From: Paracidovorax konjaci
GTDB taxonomy: Bacteria > Pseudomonadota > Gammaproteobacteria > Burkholderiales > Burkholderiaceae_C
DNA length: 64,000 bases
Direction of reading: 5' to 3'
NCBI RefSeq assembly: GCF_900112675.1
Contig: NZ_FOMQ01000002.1
Coordinates: 248,001 to 312,000, forward strand
Shown here: positions 8,955 to 18,091 of the stretch, piece after piece
How the letters are laid out: each line of letters begins with the position of its first letter
How positions within the stretch are numbered: position 1 is the stretch's first letter
Made by a program: the position numbers and the translations under genes
Notes under the pieces: generated by a model
The model's input: only the letters and a program-made list of their open reading frames with translations
Databases searched by the model: none
Told to the model about the DNA's origin: nothing

Positions 8955-9656
8955 TCAGACGGCGTCCAGCACGCGCTGCGCCACTGCGGCGGCCAGCCGG
9001 CGGCCGCCGCGCGCGGCGCCATCCCCGGCGCGCGTGTCCTCGGTGGGAGCCTGCGCCAGGGCCTCGCGCAGCGCGGCAGGCAGGTCCCCCCGCCACAGCG
9101 AGCGCACGCCGCCCATGGCCACGTAGTTGTCCACGCCGGGTGCGAACACGGGGTTGGATTGCGACAATTCCGACAGCATCGCCTCGGGCAGCTTGGTCAC
9201 GCGGGCCATCGCGGGAATGCGCATCACGCGGATCTCGGCCTCGGGCAGCGCATCGCAGGCGTCGGCGATCAGCCCCGAGGTGATGAAGCCGCCCGAGAGC
9301 GCCTGGTCATAGACCAGCCCGAGCACCCGGTGTCCCTGGCGCCGCGCGCAGTCGATGGCCAGTCCCAGGTGCGCCATGGCGCGGTTGATGCCGAGCAGTT
9401 CGTCGCGCCGCCGCAGTTGCTGGCCCTGCGTGTCGATGAGCAGCAGGATGGGCCGGCCCGGATGGCGGGCCACGGTGTCGAGCACCACGCGGGCCTGCGC
9501 CAGCGCCAGCCGCACGCCGATGGGCGCATGGTTCGTGGTGCCGACCACGGCCAGCGTCCGGCCGTCGAAACCGGGCGTGCCCGAGAGCAGGTCGCCATCG
9601 GCCGTGATGCCGTGGCCGGGGCCGAAGAGTTGTTCGGCCAGGGTATTCCATTGCAT
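8955..9656 (-). CDS. mdcE: Malonate decarboxylase gamma subunit
   Basis: A 233-residue protein of the carboxyltransferase/crotonase-like superfamily. With the beta subunit it decarboxylates malonyl-S-ACP to acetyl-S-ACP. Visible family pieces are the N-terminal LFGPGHGITADGDLL, the mid-protein DQALSGGFITSG and the C-terminal PVFAPGVDNYVAMGG. It follows mdcD by 21 bases in the same operon. Length is normal for the biotin-independent (soluble) enzyme type, and no biotin-carrier or sodium-pump gene is present here, so the cytoplasmic cofactor-dependent enzyme is inferred. Confidence 0.93.
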   Translation of the reverse strand: MQWNTLAEQLFGPGHGITADGDLLSGTPGFDGRTLAVVGTTNHAPIGVRLALAQARVVLDTVARHPGRPILLLIDTQGQQLRRRDELLGINRAMAHLGLAIDCARRQGHRVLGLVYDQALSGGFITSGLIADACDALPEAEIRVMRIPAMARVTKLPEAMLSELSQSNPVFAPGVDNYVAMGGVRSLWRGDLPAALREALAQAPTEDTRAGDGAARGGRRLAAAVAQRVLDAV

Positions 9657-9677
9657 GGGGGATTCCTCGTTCGGTCG

Positions 9678-10577
9678 TCAGGCGGTGCGCAGCGCCTGCA
9701 CGGCGGCCACGTCCAGGTCGGGCACGCGGGCGGCATCGGCCACGCCCAGGGCCTGCCAGAGCGCGGTGGCCTCGTCGGCCGGTGCGCCGTCCGGCAGGTG
9801 CTCCAGGGCGGCCATGCGCGCGGCGAGCAGCGCATGCTCGGCCTCCAGGGTCTGCCGGTCCACGGGCCGGGCGCCGCCGCCGGGAGCGCGCATGGCGTCG
9901 ATGGCGGCGGCGCGGAAAGCCGCCACGTCGTCCTCGACCAGCGCATCGCAGTCGCCCGTGAGCCAGCGGTGCTTACCGCCGCTGGTGCGCCAGACCAGGG
10001 CGCGGTCGCGCGCGTCGTACTCCTCCACGCCGTGCGAGGCCTCGATCACCTCGGGGCCCGACATGGCGAGCCGGCCCACGTCGCTCATCACCACGTGGTC
10101 GGCGCAGCGCGCCACGATGCCCATGCCGCCGAAGCAGCCGTTGGCGCCTCCGATGAGCACGATCACCGGGATGCCGGCGGCCCGCGCGTCCAGCACGGCG
10201 CGCATCACCTCCGACACGGCGATCAGGCCCGCGTTGGCCTCGTGCAGCCGCACTCCGCCCGATTCGGCCAGCAGCAGCACGGCCGCGGGCCGGTCGCGCA
10301 GCGCGCGCCGCAGCAGGCCCGTGAGCTTGGCGCCGTGCACCTCGCCCACGCCGCCGCCCATGAACTCCCCCTCCTGCGCGGCCACGAAGACGGGCCGGCC
10401 CCCCAGCGTGGCGCGGCCGATGGCCACGCCGTCGTCGAAGGCCGAAGGCACGCCCAGCTGCGCCAGGTGCGGGCTGGTCAGGCGTTCGGCCGGCGGCAGC
10501 CATTCATGGAAACTGCCGGCGTCCAGCAGGTGCGCCAGGCGCTCGCGCGCGCTGCATTCCGCATAGCTCAGGCCCAT
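9678..10577 (-). CDS. mdcD: Malonate decarboxylase beta subunit
   Basis: A 299-residue carboxyltransferase-fold subunit (malonyl-S-ACP decarboxylase). Recognisable parts are the glycine-rich GEFMGGGVGEVHGAKL, the oxyanion-type segment IGGANGCFGGMGIVA and AMSGPEVIEASHGVEEYD. The chosen ATG at 10577 overlaps the end of mdcC by ten bases, which fits tight coupling with the acyl-carrier subunit. It works as a complex with MdcE; MdcA and MdcC complete the core enzyme. Confidence 0.93.
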   Translation of the reverse strand: MGLSYAECSARERLAHLLDAGSFHEWLPPAERLTSPHLAQLGVPSAFDDGVAIGRATLGGRPVFVAAQEGEFMGGGVGEVHGAKLTGLLRRALRDRPAAVLLLAESGGVRLHEANAGLIAVSEVMRAVLDARAAGIPVIVLIGGANGCFGGMGIVARCADHVVMSDVGRLAMSGPEVIEASHGVEEYDARDRALVWRTSGGKHRWLTGDCDALVEDDVAAFRAAAIDAMRAPGGGARPVDRQTLEAEHALLAARMAALEHLPDGAPADEATALWQALGVADAARVPDLDVAAVQALRTA

Positions 10578-10906
10578 ATCCGTGCTCCCGGCAAGGCGGC
10601 CACGGCCTGGTCGAGCCGCAGTCCCACCACGGCGGGCGTGGCGCCCATGTCGTTGATGGACAGGCGCACGCCGGCCAGCGGGTGGCGCGCGTGGAAGTCG
10701 TCCAGCACCGCCTGCCAGATGGGGCCGAAGCCGCGCGCCGAGGTGTCCACGCGCACGGCGCACCCGGAGCCGCCGGTGGATTCGAGCAGCACTTCGAGGT
10801 TGCCCGAGCCGACCACGCCGACCAGCACCGGCGAGAAGGCGCCGGCCGGCCGGCCGCCGGAGAAAGAGAATTCGAGGGTTTCGAGCCCCGCGGGGATGTC
10901 GCTCAT
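10568..10906 (-). CDS. mdcC: Malonate decarboxylase acyl-carrier protein (delta subunit)
   Basis: A 112-residue acyl-carrier subunit. The segment VGVVGSGNLEVLLE contains Ser34, the expected attachment site of the phosphoribosyl-dephospho-CoA group by analogy with characterised MdcC proteins. It shuttles acetyl and malonyl thioesters between the alpha transferase and the beta/gamma decarboxylase. It lies 48 bases after mdcA and overlaps mdcD by ten bases. Confidence 0.92.
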   Translation of the reverse strand: MSDIPAGLETLEFSFSGGRPAGAFSPVLVGVVGSGNLEVLLESTGGSGCAVRVDTSARGFGPIWQAVLDDFHARHPLAGVRLSINDMGATPAVVGLRLDQAVAALPGARIWA

Positions 10907-10954
10907 TCTTGGCTCCTTGGAACGTGTTCAGTGGTTTTTTGGGAGAACACGGTC

Positions 10955-12646
10955 TTACCAGTTGCGGAAGCGCCGGGGCGGCTGGTAGAGCCCGCCCGAG
11001 GCGCGCACGAGGTCGCGCATGCTGCGCGCGGCCAGCAGGTTGCGCGTGGCATCGCGCGGATCGATGCCCAGGTCCTGGGGGCGGCGGATGACGCCGCGGT
11101 CGCGCAGGTTCTCCACCGCGCGCTTGTCGCGCGCCAGGCCCACGGCGGTGTAGCCGGCCACGCCGCGGATGGCCTGCTCGCGCTCCTCGTCCGTGCGGCA
11201 CAGCAGCAGGTTGGCGATGCCTTCCTCGGTGAGGATGTGGGTCACGTCCTCGCCGTAGATCATGATGGGCGGCAGGTCCATGCCCGTCTGCTCCTGCAGC
11301 GTCCAGGCATCGAGCCGTTCGACGAAGGCGGGCTGCATGTGCTCCCGGAAGGTCTCCACCATCTGCACCACGAGTTTTTGCCCGCGCGGCGTGCCGGCCG
11401 CGCCGCTGCGGCCCGCGCGCGCCTCGCGCCCGGCCTGCAGCCAGGCGGCGCTGGCGTGCCGGCGCCCGCGCGCGTCGGCGCCCATGTTGGGCGCGCCGCC
11501 GAAGCCGGCGATCCGGCCCAGTGTGGCGGTGGAGCTGTTGCCGTGCAGATCGATCTGCAGCGTGGAGCCGATGAACAGGTCGCAGGCATAGTGGCCGGCG
11601 GCTTGGCAGAAGGCGCGGTGGCTGCGCAGGCTGCCGTCGGGGCCGGTGAAGAACACGTCGGAGCGCGCGCGGATGTAGTCCTCCATGCCCAGTTCGGAGC
11701 CGAAGGAGTGCACCGATTCCACCCAGCCCGCCTCGATGGCCGGAATCAGCGCCGGATGCGGGTTGAGCGCCCAGTGCCTGGCGATCCGGCCTTTCAGGCC
11801 CAGCGATTCGCCGTAGGTGGGCAGCAGCAGCTCGATGGCGGCGGTGTCGAAGCCGATGCCGTGGTTCAGCCGCTGCACGCCGTAGCCGGCATAGATGCCC
11901 TTGATGGCCATCATCGCCATGAGCACCTGGATCTCGCTGATCTGCGCCGGATCGCGCGTGAACAGCGGCTCGATGAAGTGCGGGCGCGGCGCCTGCACGA
12001 CGAAGCTCACCCAGCCGGCCGGGATGTCCACCCGCGGCAGCGGGGTGCTGCGCCCATCGACCATTTCATTGACCTGTGCGATGACGATGCCGCCCGAGAA
12101 GGCCGTGGCCTCCACGATGGCGGGCGTGTCCTCGGTGTTGGGCCCGGTGTAGAGGTTGCCCTCGGCGTCGGCGGCCTGCGCGGCGATCAGCGCCACCCGG
12201 GGCGTGAGGTCGATGAAGTAGCGCGAGAACAGTTCCAGGTAGGTGTGGATGGCGCCGATCTCGATGCGCCCGGCCGAGGCCAGCCGCGCGATGCGCGCGC
12301 CCTGTGGGCCCGAGAAGCTGAAGTCGAGCTTCGAGGCGATGCCGTTCTCGAACACGTCCAGGTGCTGCGGCAGCGCCAGCACCGACTGCACCATGTGCAG
12401 GTGGTGCACGCGCTCGGGGTCGAGCGACACCAGCGCGTCGGCCAGGAAGTCGGCCTGCTTCTGGTTGTTGCCTTCGAGGCAGACGCGGTCGCCGGGTTCG
12501 AGCACGGCTTCGAGCAGCGTGCCGATGGCCGACGCATCGACCCGCTTGCCCGCCAGCGGCGTGCCTCGCTCGGCCAGCGCGCGATCGGCCCGCGCGAGCC
12601 GGGCGGCGCGGTCGTCGGCGCGGGTGTTCCAGTCTCTGGGGTTCAT
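10955..12646 (-). CDS. mdcA: Malonate decarboxylase alpha subunit, acetyl-S-ACP:malonate ACP transferase
   Basis: A 563-residue CoA-transferase-type subunit that exchanges acetyl for malonyl on the acyl-carrier subunit, releasing acetate. The N-terminus MNPRDWNTRADDRAAR and segments such as LEGNNQKQADFLAD, NHGIGFDTAAIELLLPTYG and GGAPNMGADARGRRHAS match the family. The ATG at 12646 was chosen because the frame upstream of it lies inside the transporter gene. The gene follows the transporter stop by 52 bases and begins the enzyme part of the operon. Confidence 0.93.
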   Translation of the reverse strand: MNPRDWNTRADDRAARLARADRALAERGTPLAGKRVDASAIGTLLEAVLEPGDRVCLEGNNQKQADFLADALVSLDPERVHHLHMVQSVLALPQHLDVFENGIASKLDFSFSGPQGARIARLASAGRIEIGAIHTYLELFSRYFIDLTPRVALIAAQAADAEGNLYTGPNTEDTPAIVEATAFSGGIVIAQVNEMVDGRSTPLPRVDIPAGWVSFVVQAPRPHFIEPLFTRDPAQISEIQVLMAMMAIKGIYAGYGVQRLNHGIGFDTAAIELLLPTYGESLGLKGRIARHWALNPHPALIPAIEAGWVESVHSFGSELGMEDYIRARSDVFFTGPDGSLRSHRAFCQAAGHYACDLFIGSTLQIDLHGNSSTATLGRIAGFGGAPNMGADARGRRHASAAWLQAGREARAGRSGAAGTPRGQKLVVQMVETFREHMQPAFVERLDAWTLQEQTGMDLPPIMIYGEDVTHILTEEGIANLLLCRTDEEREQAIRGVAGYTAVGLARDKRAVENLRDRGVIRRPQDLGIDPRDATRNLLAARSMRDLVRASGGLYQPPRRFRNW

Positions 12647-12698
12647 GGCTGTGGAATGAAAGGGGAAGGGGTGGAAGAACGGGGCGGCGGACAGGGCG

Positions 12699-14087
12699 CT
12701 ACAGCACCACGAACAGCAGCCACACCGCCACGGGGGCGATGAGGGTGACGGCGGCGCCATAGACCATGAGCTGCCGGAAGAACCTGTCGCGGTCGATGCC
12801 GCGCGCATTGGCCAGCACCAGGGCGCCGTTGGTCGAGAAGGGGCTCACGTCGACGATGGTGGAGGACACGGCCATGGCCGCGATGAAGCCGACCGCCCCC
12901 ACACCGCCGTCGCCCTGCAGGAAGGGAACGGCCAGCGGGATCAGCGAGCCCAGCACCGCGGTGGACGATGCGAAGGCGGACACCACGGCACCCACGAAGC
13001 ACAGCAGCAGCGCGGCCATCAGCGGCGAGGTGAGTCCCGCGACGCTGTGGCCCACGAAATCGATGGTGCCCATCTTCTCCATCACGCCCACGTAGGTGCT
13101 CACGCCCACGATGAGCATGATCTCGGGCCACGACACCTGACCCAGCGCGCGTTTCTGCAACTGGGGCGCCATGAGCGTGAGCAGCAGGCCGATGGTGATG
13201 GAGACGAAGCCGATGTCCTGCCGGAAGAACAGCGTCAGCACGGCCAGCGCGAGCAGTCCGAGCACGGTGGCGGCCTGGTACCAGCGTGCGCCCTGCGCTC
13301 CGGGCTCGGTGGAGGCCGCGTCCATCAGGGAATCGCCGGTGCCGCCCGGCCGGTCGGCGGTGCGGCGCTCCTCGCTCAGCGACTCGCCCTCGGCATCGCC
13401 ATAGGCCTGGGCGCCGCCCTGGCCGTGGGCCACCGGGGGCAGCCCGAACGCCGCATCCGAGCCATCCGCGCCGGCCCGCTTGCGCATCAGCCGCATGCCG
13501 CCCATCAGGCAGAACAGCAGCAGCGCCACGGCCAGGTTCACGGTGAAGCTCGCCGCCATGGTGGCGATTTCGTTGAGCGGCAGGCCGGCCTTGGCCACGA
13601 TCTTGTTCGTGATGCCGCCATAGATGCTGATCGGAGAGAAGCCTCCGCCCTGCGCGCCATGGATCACCATGAGGCCCATGAGTAGCGGGTTGATGCGGTA
13701 GCGCGCCGCGAAGCCCAGCGCGATGGGCGCGATGATGGCCACGGCCGCCGGGCTCACGGCGCCCACCGACGTGAGCGCCGCGGCGATGAGGAACATGATC
13801 CACGGGATGGCTGCGATGCGCCCGCGCACCGCGCGCACCGCCAGCCGCACCAGCCAGTCGATGGTGCCGTTGTTCTGCGCCAGCGCGAACAGGTAGGTGA
13901 TGCCCACCAGCGTGAGGAACAGATCGGCCGGGAAGCCGCCCAGGATGGCCTTGGCGTTCATGCCGGCCGCCAGTGTGCCCACGAGGAACGCGCCGACGAA
14001 CGCGATCACCCCCATGTTGACGGGCAGTACCGTTGCGACGATGAACATGCCTGCGAGCACGCTAATGGATACCCAGTGGGAAGTCAT
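12699..14087 (-). CDS. SLC13-type dicarboxylate transporter, MatC-like, probable malonate permease
   Basis: A 462-residue inner-membrane permease with roughly a dozen hydrophobic segments. The N-terminus (ISVLAGMFIVATVLPVNMGV, then FPADLFLTLVGITYLFALAQ) resembles the MatC dicarboxylate-carrier domain. A hydrophilic central loop (about residues 210-260, rich in Gly, Ser and acidic residues) splits two halves, each with a short helix-breaking motif such as SPISIYGGITNK and SSTAVLGS. It replaces the MdcL/MdcM or MadL/MadM transporters of other mdc operons. Malonate as substrate is inferred from its position as the first gene of the operon. Confidence 0.82.
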   Translation of the reverse strand: MTSHWVSISVLAGMFIVATVLPVNMGVIAFVGAFLVGTLAAGMNAKAILGGFPADLFLTLVGITYLFALAQNNGTIDWLVRLAVRAVRGRIAAIPWIMFLIAAALTSVGAVSPAAVAIIAPIALGFAARYRINPLLMGLMVIHGAQGGGFSPISIYGGITNKIVAKAGLPLNEIATMAASFTVNLAVALLLFCLMGGMRLMRKRAGADGSDAAFGLPPVAHGQGGAQAYGDAEGESLSEERRTADRPGGTGDSLMDAASTEPGAQGARWYQAATVLGLLALAVLTLFFRQDIGFVSITIGLLLTLMAPQLQKRALGQVSWPEIMLIVGVSTYVGVMEKMGTIDFVGHSVAGLTSPLMAALLLCFVGAVVSAFASSTAVLGSLIPLAVPFLQGDGGVGAVGFIAAMAVSSTIVDVSPFSTNGALVLANARGIDRDRFFRQLMVYGAAVTLIAPVAVWLLFVVL

Positions 14088-14150
14088 GGAACCTTGTCTC
14101 CTGCCGTGGTGGAAGAGCCGTTGATCGGCGCTCCGTTTGTTGTGCTGGAG

Positions 14151-14179
14151 ACGATAGGGAACTGCCCCGGCCCGATCAA
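14151..14179 (-). promoter_or_regulatory. Candidate promoter of the malonate operon
   Basis: On the minus strand a -35-like TTGATC (14179-14174) and a -10-like TATCGT (14156-14151) are separated by 17 bases, about 64 bases upstream of the transporter ATG. It sits between the LysR gene and its presumed target operon, in the only sizeable gap. The match is by eye and moderate. Confidence 0.4.
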
Positions 14180-14229
14180 TGCCAGGGCGCGCGCGATCTT
14201 TCCGCTGGCTGAAACGATCCGGGCGCGGT

Positions 14230-15150
14230 TCAGGCCAGCGTGACCTTGGCACCCCGGCACACGGCCAGCAGGGCGAGCAGGTTCGGGTCGCGCTCGCGGG
14301 TGCGCAGGAAGTGCAGGCCGATGGCCTGGCGCATGCGGTAGCGCGGCTGCAGCGGAATGAGTTTCACGTGGGGCGGCAGGGCGCCGCGCACCCGCCCGGG
14401 CAGCAGGGTGCAGCCCACGCCGCCGCCCACCAGGTTCATCAGCGAGAAGATGTCCCCGGTCTGCATCACCACGTCGGGGGTGAAGCCGGCCATGCGGAAG
14501 GTTTCCATGAAACCCTGGTAGGTGGCGAAGCCTTCGGTGAGGCTCACGAAGCGCTCATGGCGGCAGGCCGCCAGATCGACGGGCTCGCCGGGCGGATGGA
14601 ACGAGTCCGCGGGTGCGGCGAAGAAGATGTCGTCCTCGAACAGCGGCTCCGACTCGATGTCGGGCGCGTCGCCGGGGGAGGCCATCAGCGCGGCGTCGAT
14701 GGCGCCTTCGCGCAGCTTGCGCAGCAGGTCGGCGTTGGAGCCCAGCACCAGGTCGGTCTGGACCTCGGGCAGGCGGGTCTGGGTGCCCACCACGATGGCC
14801 GGCACCGTGCGGCTGGTCAGCGAATAGAGCGAGCCGATGCGCAGCCTGTCGGAGGCATAGCCGGCCACGGCCCGCGTGGCGCGGATGCCCCGCTCCAGCG
14901 TGGCCAGCAGCTCGCGCGCCACCTCGGCCAGGTGGTGCGCGGCATCCGTGGGGTGCAGGTTGCGCCCTTCATGGCGAAAGAGCCGGCAGCGCAGCGAGTC
15001 TTCCAGCGAATGCAGCGCCCGGTGGACGCTGACCGCGCTGATGTCCAGGCCCTCCGCGGCGCGTGCCAGGTTGCCGGTCTCCAGGAAGGCCAGCAGGATG
15101 TGCAGCTTGCGCAGCGTGATTTCGTCATCGGGGCGTTGGGGCAGGGCCAT
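14230..15150 (-). CDS. LysR-family regulator of malonate use (MdcR-like)
   Basis: A 306-residue LysR-type transcriptional regulator. The N-terminal winged helix-turn-helix is visible from ITLRKLHILLAFLETGNLAR to LRCRLFRHEG, followed by a two-lobe effector-binding domain. The ATG at 15150 gives the usual LysR start (MALPQRPDDEITLRKL); an ATG at 15192 would add 14 residues. It lies directly upstream of, and is codirectional with, the transporter-mdc operon across a 142-bp gap. Regulators of this class activate mdc operons in response to malonate, so that is the inferred role. Confidence 0.88.
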   Translation of the reverse strand: MALPQRPDDEITLRKLHILLAFLETGNLARAAEGLDISAVSVHRALHSLEDSLRCRLFRHEGRNLHPTDAAHHLAEVARELLATLERGIRATRAVAGYASDRLRIGSLYSLTSRTVPAIVVGTQTRLPEVQTDLVLGSNADLLRKLREGAIDAALMASPGDAPDIESEPLFEDDIFFAAPADSFHPPGEPVDLAACRHERFVSLTEGFATYQGFMETFRMAGFTPDVVMQTGDIFSLMNLVGGGVGCTLLPGRVRGALPPHVKLIPLQPRYRMRQAIGLHFLRTRERDPNLLALLAVCRGAKVTLA

Positions 15151-15241
15151 GCGGAGGGCTCGATCGGAATCCGGACGGCGCGATTGCAGCACAGTATTGC
15201 GGAGCGTCCGCCAGGACCGCCGGCGCGCGGCGCGGCGAGGT

Positions 15242-17122
15242 TCAGGCGCTGCCCGCCGGTGGGGCGGAATCCTCGCCCGCCAGGGGCAGGTCCGCCGGGG
15301 CGGCGGCGCGTTCCTGCCGCTCCTTGGCCATCTGCTCCACCAGCTGCTGGCGGCCCTGCTTGGCCACCGCGATCATTTTTGCGCGGTCCTTGTGGTGCGG
15401 GTACATGCGGTCGGCCAGCGCGACGTTGTGCTTGCGGAAGCGGTTCGCGAGCGCTTCGGCCTCGGCGGCGGGCAGGCCCACCAGTTCCAGCACCGTGCGC
15501 GCGCTTTTGAGGCTGGACTCGAACACCTCGCGCTCCACGCGCTCCACGCCCAGGTCGCGCAGCGCGTTCCAGTGCGTCACGTCGCGCGCGCGGGCCACGA
15601 TCTCCAGTTGCGGGAAGTGCTTGCGCGCGGTCTTCACGATCTTGAGCGACTGCTCGGTGTCGTCCACCGCCACCACCAGCACGCGCGCCTGCGCGGCACC
15701 GGCGATGCGCAGCAGGTCGAGCCGCGTCGCGTCGCCGTAGAACACCCGGTAGCCGAAGGTGTGCGCCACTTCCAGCATCTCCACGCTGTGGTCCAGCACG
15801 GTGGCGGGCACGCCCTGGGCCAGCATCATGCGCGCCACGATCTGGCCGTAGCGGCCGAAGCCCGCGATGATGACCGGCGCCTCCTGCGGCTCCGAGATCT
15901 CTTCCACCGCCGGGGGTGCCCGGTCCTTCAGGCGCGCATAGCGGCGCAGCAGCACCCGGTCGAGCGCGGTGAGCAGCAGCGGGCTCAGCAGCATCGACAG
16001 CGCCACCGCCCCGATCAGCAGCGAAGCCGTCTCGGCCGGAATCGCTCCGGCACCCGCGCCGGTCTGGAACACCACGAACGCGAATTCGCCGCCCTGCGCG
16101 AGCAGCAGCGTGAACACCGGACGCTCCTGGTAGGCCATGCCGGTGGCGCGCGCGAGCGCATAGATCACCGCGCCCTTCACGGCAAGAAACCCGAAGAGCA
16201 ATGCGAGCATGGTCCACGGCGAGCGCATCAGCACGCCGAAGTCGATGGTCATGCCCACGGCCATGAAGAACAGGCCCAGCAGCAGGCCCTTGAAGGGCTC
16301 CAGGTCGGTTTCGAGTTCGCGGCGGTATTCGCTCTCGGCCAGCAGCACGCCGGCAAGGAAGGCGCCCAGCGCCATCGACAGCCCCACGGCCAGCATTAGC
16401 ATGGCCGTGGCCACCACCAGCAGCAGCGCGGCGGCGGTGAAGATCTCCGGCGTGCGGCTGCGCGCGATCCAGCGCAGCAGCGGGCGCAGCAGCAGGCGCC
16501 CGCCCAGCACGATGCCGCCCACCACGCCGACGATCTTGGCCGCCTCCAGCGCGAGGCCGCTGGCCGTGTGCGGCTGGGCCGCACCCGCCGCACCTTCGGC
16601 GCCCGCGCCGAGCAGCGGCAGCAGCGCGAGGATCGGGATCGCCGCCACGTCCTGGAAGAGCAGGATCGAGAACGCCTTCTGTCCGCTGTCCGTGCGCATC
16701 AGGTTGCGCTCGCCCAGCACCTGCAGCGCGATCGCTGTGGACGACAGCGCCAGCCCCAGCGCGCCCACCAGCGCGATGCGCCAGGGCAGGCCGCACGCCC
16801 AGGCAGCGGCCCACAGCAGGGCGGCGCAGCCCAGCACCTGCGCGCTGCCCAGGCCGAAGATGGGCCGGCGCAGGCTCCAGAGCCGGCTGGGCTGCAGTTC
16901 CAGCCCCACGAGGAACAGCATCAGCACCACGCCGAATTCCGCGAAATGCAGGATGTCCTGCACATTGCTCACGAGGCCCAGTCCCCAGGGACCGATGGCG
17001 ATGCCCGCCGCGAGGTAGCCGATGATCGCGCCCAGCCCGAGCGCGCGTGCGATGGGCACCGCCAGCACGGCGGCGCCGAGGTAGAGGAAACCGTAGGTGA
17101 GCCAGGTGGGTGCGTGGGCCAT
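15242..17122 (-). CDS. Kef-type monovalent cation:proton antiporter with RCK domain
   Basis: A 626-residue inner-membrane protein. Residues 1-380 form a CPA2 (Na+/H+ exchanger) domain with about 12 membrane segments; the core motif GVVLMLFLVGLELQPSRLW is visible. Residues about 400-520 are an RCK/TrkA-N domain with the nucleotide-binding motif IIAGFGRYGQIVAR and a GDATRLDLL segment. A basic, Ala-rich C-terminal tail follows. This is the architecture of KefB/KefC glutathione-gated potassium efflux systems, although no KefF/KefG ancillary gene is adjacent. The start at ATG 17122 gives the normal N-terminal membrane segment. It diverges from the LysE-type gene. Confidence 0.87.
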   Translation of the reverse strand: MAHAPTWLTYGFLYLGAAVLAVPIARALGLGAIIGYLAAGIAIGPWGLGLVSNVQDILHFAEFGVVLMLFLVGLELQPSRLWSLRRPIFGLGSAQVLGCAALLWAAAWACGLPWRIALVGALGLALSSTAIALQVLGERNLMRTDSGQKAFSILLFQDVAAIPILALLPLLGAGAEGAAGAAQPHTASGLALEAAKIVGVVGGIVLGGRLLLRPLLRWIARSRTPEIFTAAALLLVVATAMLMLAVGLSMALGAFLAGVLLAESEYRRELETDLEPFKGLLLGLFFMAVGMTIDFGVLMRSPWTMLALLFGFLAVKGAVIYALARATGMAYQERPVFTLLLAQGGEFAFVVFQTGAGAGAIPAETASLLIGAVALSMLLSPLLLTALDRVLLRRYARLKDRAPPAVEEISEPQEAPVIIAGFGRYGQIVARMMLAQGVPATVLDHSVEMLEVAHTFGYRVFYGDATRLDLLRIAGAAQARVLVVAVDDTEQSLKIVKTARKHFPQLEIVARARDVTHWNALRDLGVERVEREVFESSLKSARTVLELVGLPAAEAEALANRFRKHNVALADRMYPHHKDRAKMIAVAKQGRQQLVEQMAKERQERAAAPADLPLAGEDSAPPAGSA

Positions 17123-17309
17123 GGGCGCGGTGGTGGCGTCGGACGGGATGGGGCGGACGGGAGCGGGGCTGCAGGCCGGGGAAAAGTGCGGACCGCGTGC
17201 GGCCCGGCGTGCTCCGGCCGATTGTGCACCGGTAACATCCAGCCTCCACGGCCGCGCCGTGCGCCCGTCCCCTCCGTTTCCTTCTTTTCCCTTCCTTCTG
17301 CAGCAACCC

Positions 17310-17951
17310 ATGGACCTTCAACCCTGGCTCGCCTTCCTGGCCGCCGCCTGCCTCATCGCCCTCTCGCCCGGTTCGGGTGCCGTGCTGTCCATGAGCCACG
17401 GGCTCGCCTATGGCGTGCGCCGCACGGGCGCCACCATCCTCGGCCTGCAACTGGGCCTGCTCCTGGTGCTGGTGATCGCGGGGGCGGGCGTGGGCTCGCT
17501 GCTGCTGGCCTCCGAGGCGGCCTTCAGCGCCGTCAAGGTGATGGGCGCCTGCTACCTGATCTACCTGGGCTTCACGCAGTGGCGCGCGGGCGGCGCCTCC
17601 CTGCTGGACGAAGGCGCCGGCGCCCCGGCCGGTTCGTGGCGCAAGCGCTGCGCCACGGGCTTCCTCACCAACGCCACCAATCCCAAGGGGATCATCTTCA
17701 TGGTGGCGGTGCTGCCGCAGTTCCTCACCGAAACCCGCCCGCTCTGGACGCAACTGCTGGCGATGGGCGCCACCATGGTGGCGGTGGACCTCACGGTGAT
17801 GCACGGCTACGCGGCCGGAGCCAGCGCGCTGCGCCGCCTGCTCAAGAGCCCGCGCGCCGTGCGCAACCAGAACCGCGTGTTCGGCGGCCTGCTCATGGCC
17901 GTGGGCGCGGGGCTGTTCTTCGTCAAGCGCGGCGGCCAGCATGCCGCCTGA
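17310..17951 (+). CDS. LysE/RhtB-family amino-acid exporter
   Basis: A 213-residue membrane protein with five to six hydrophobic segments. Family signatures are the N-terminal CLIALSPGSGAVLSMSHGL, the motif GACYLIYLGFTQWR and the central FLTNATNPKGIIFMVAVLPQF. RhtB/LysE proteins export amino acids or homoserine-type compounds; the substrate cannot be told from sequence. The ATG at 17310 is used because the frame upstream has no family similarity. Its stop codon is separated by one base from a copy of the 45-bp dispersed repeat. Confidence 0.88.
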   Translation: MDLQPWLAFLAAACLIALSPGSGAVLSMSHGLAYGVRRTGATILGLQLGLLLVLVIAGAGVGSLLLASEAAFSAVKVMGACYLIYLGFTQWRAGGASLLDEGAGAPAGSWRKRCATGFLTNATNPKGIIFMVAVLPQFLTETRPLWTQLLAMGATMVAVDLTVMHGYAAGASALRRLLKSPRAVRNQNRVFGGLLMAVGAGLFFVKRGGQHAA

Positions 17952-17952
17952 T

Positions 17953-17997
17953 TTGCTATATATTTAATAGCAAACTATTGAATGAATCCGGCGGCAT
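17953..17997 (+). repeat. 45-bp dispersed 3'-flanking repeat, copy A
   Basis: The element consists of TTGCTA, nine AT-rich bases and TAGCAA, then a 24-nt tail beginning ACTATTGAATG and ending GGCGGCAT. It begins one base after the stop codon of the LysE-type gene, in the sense orientation. Copies with the same 21+24 layout occur at 34627, 43520 and 60621. Confidence 0.88.
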
Positions 17998-18091
17998 GGA
18001 GCGGTTTTTGCTCCAAACTCTTGTGCCGTCGCAACGGGGCGCTACCATCGGCGCTCCATACCGATCGAGTTCCGCTTTCGAGGAGTCGCAC

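Noticed and set aside
8739-10988. A 749-codon plus-strand frame across mdcC, mdcD and mdcE
   Set aside because: An antisense shadow; the minus-strand genes have clear malonate decarboxylase signatures.
17951-18010. Repeat copy A plus the following GGAGC...GCTCC hairpin as a terminator
   Set aside because: The short GGAGC/GCTCC pair has its T-run inside the loop, not after the stem, and the other repeat copies lack it.
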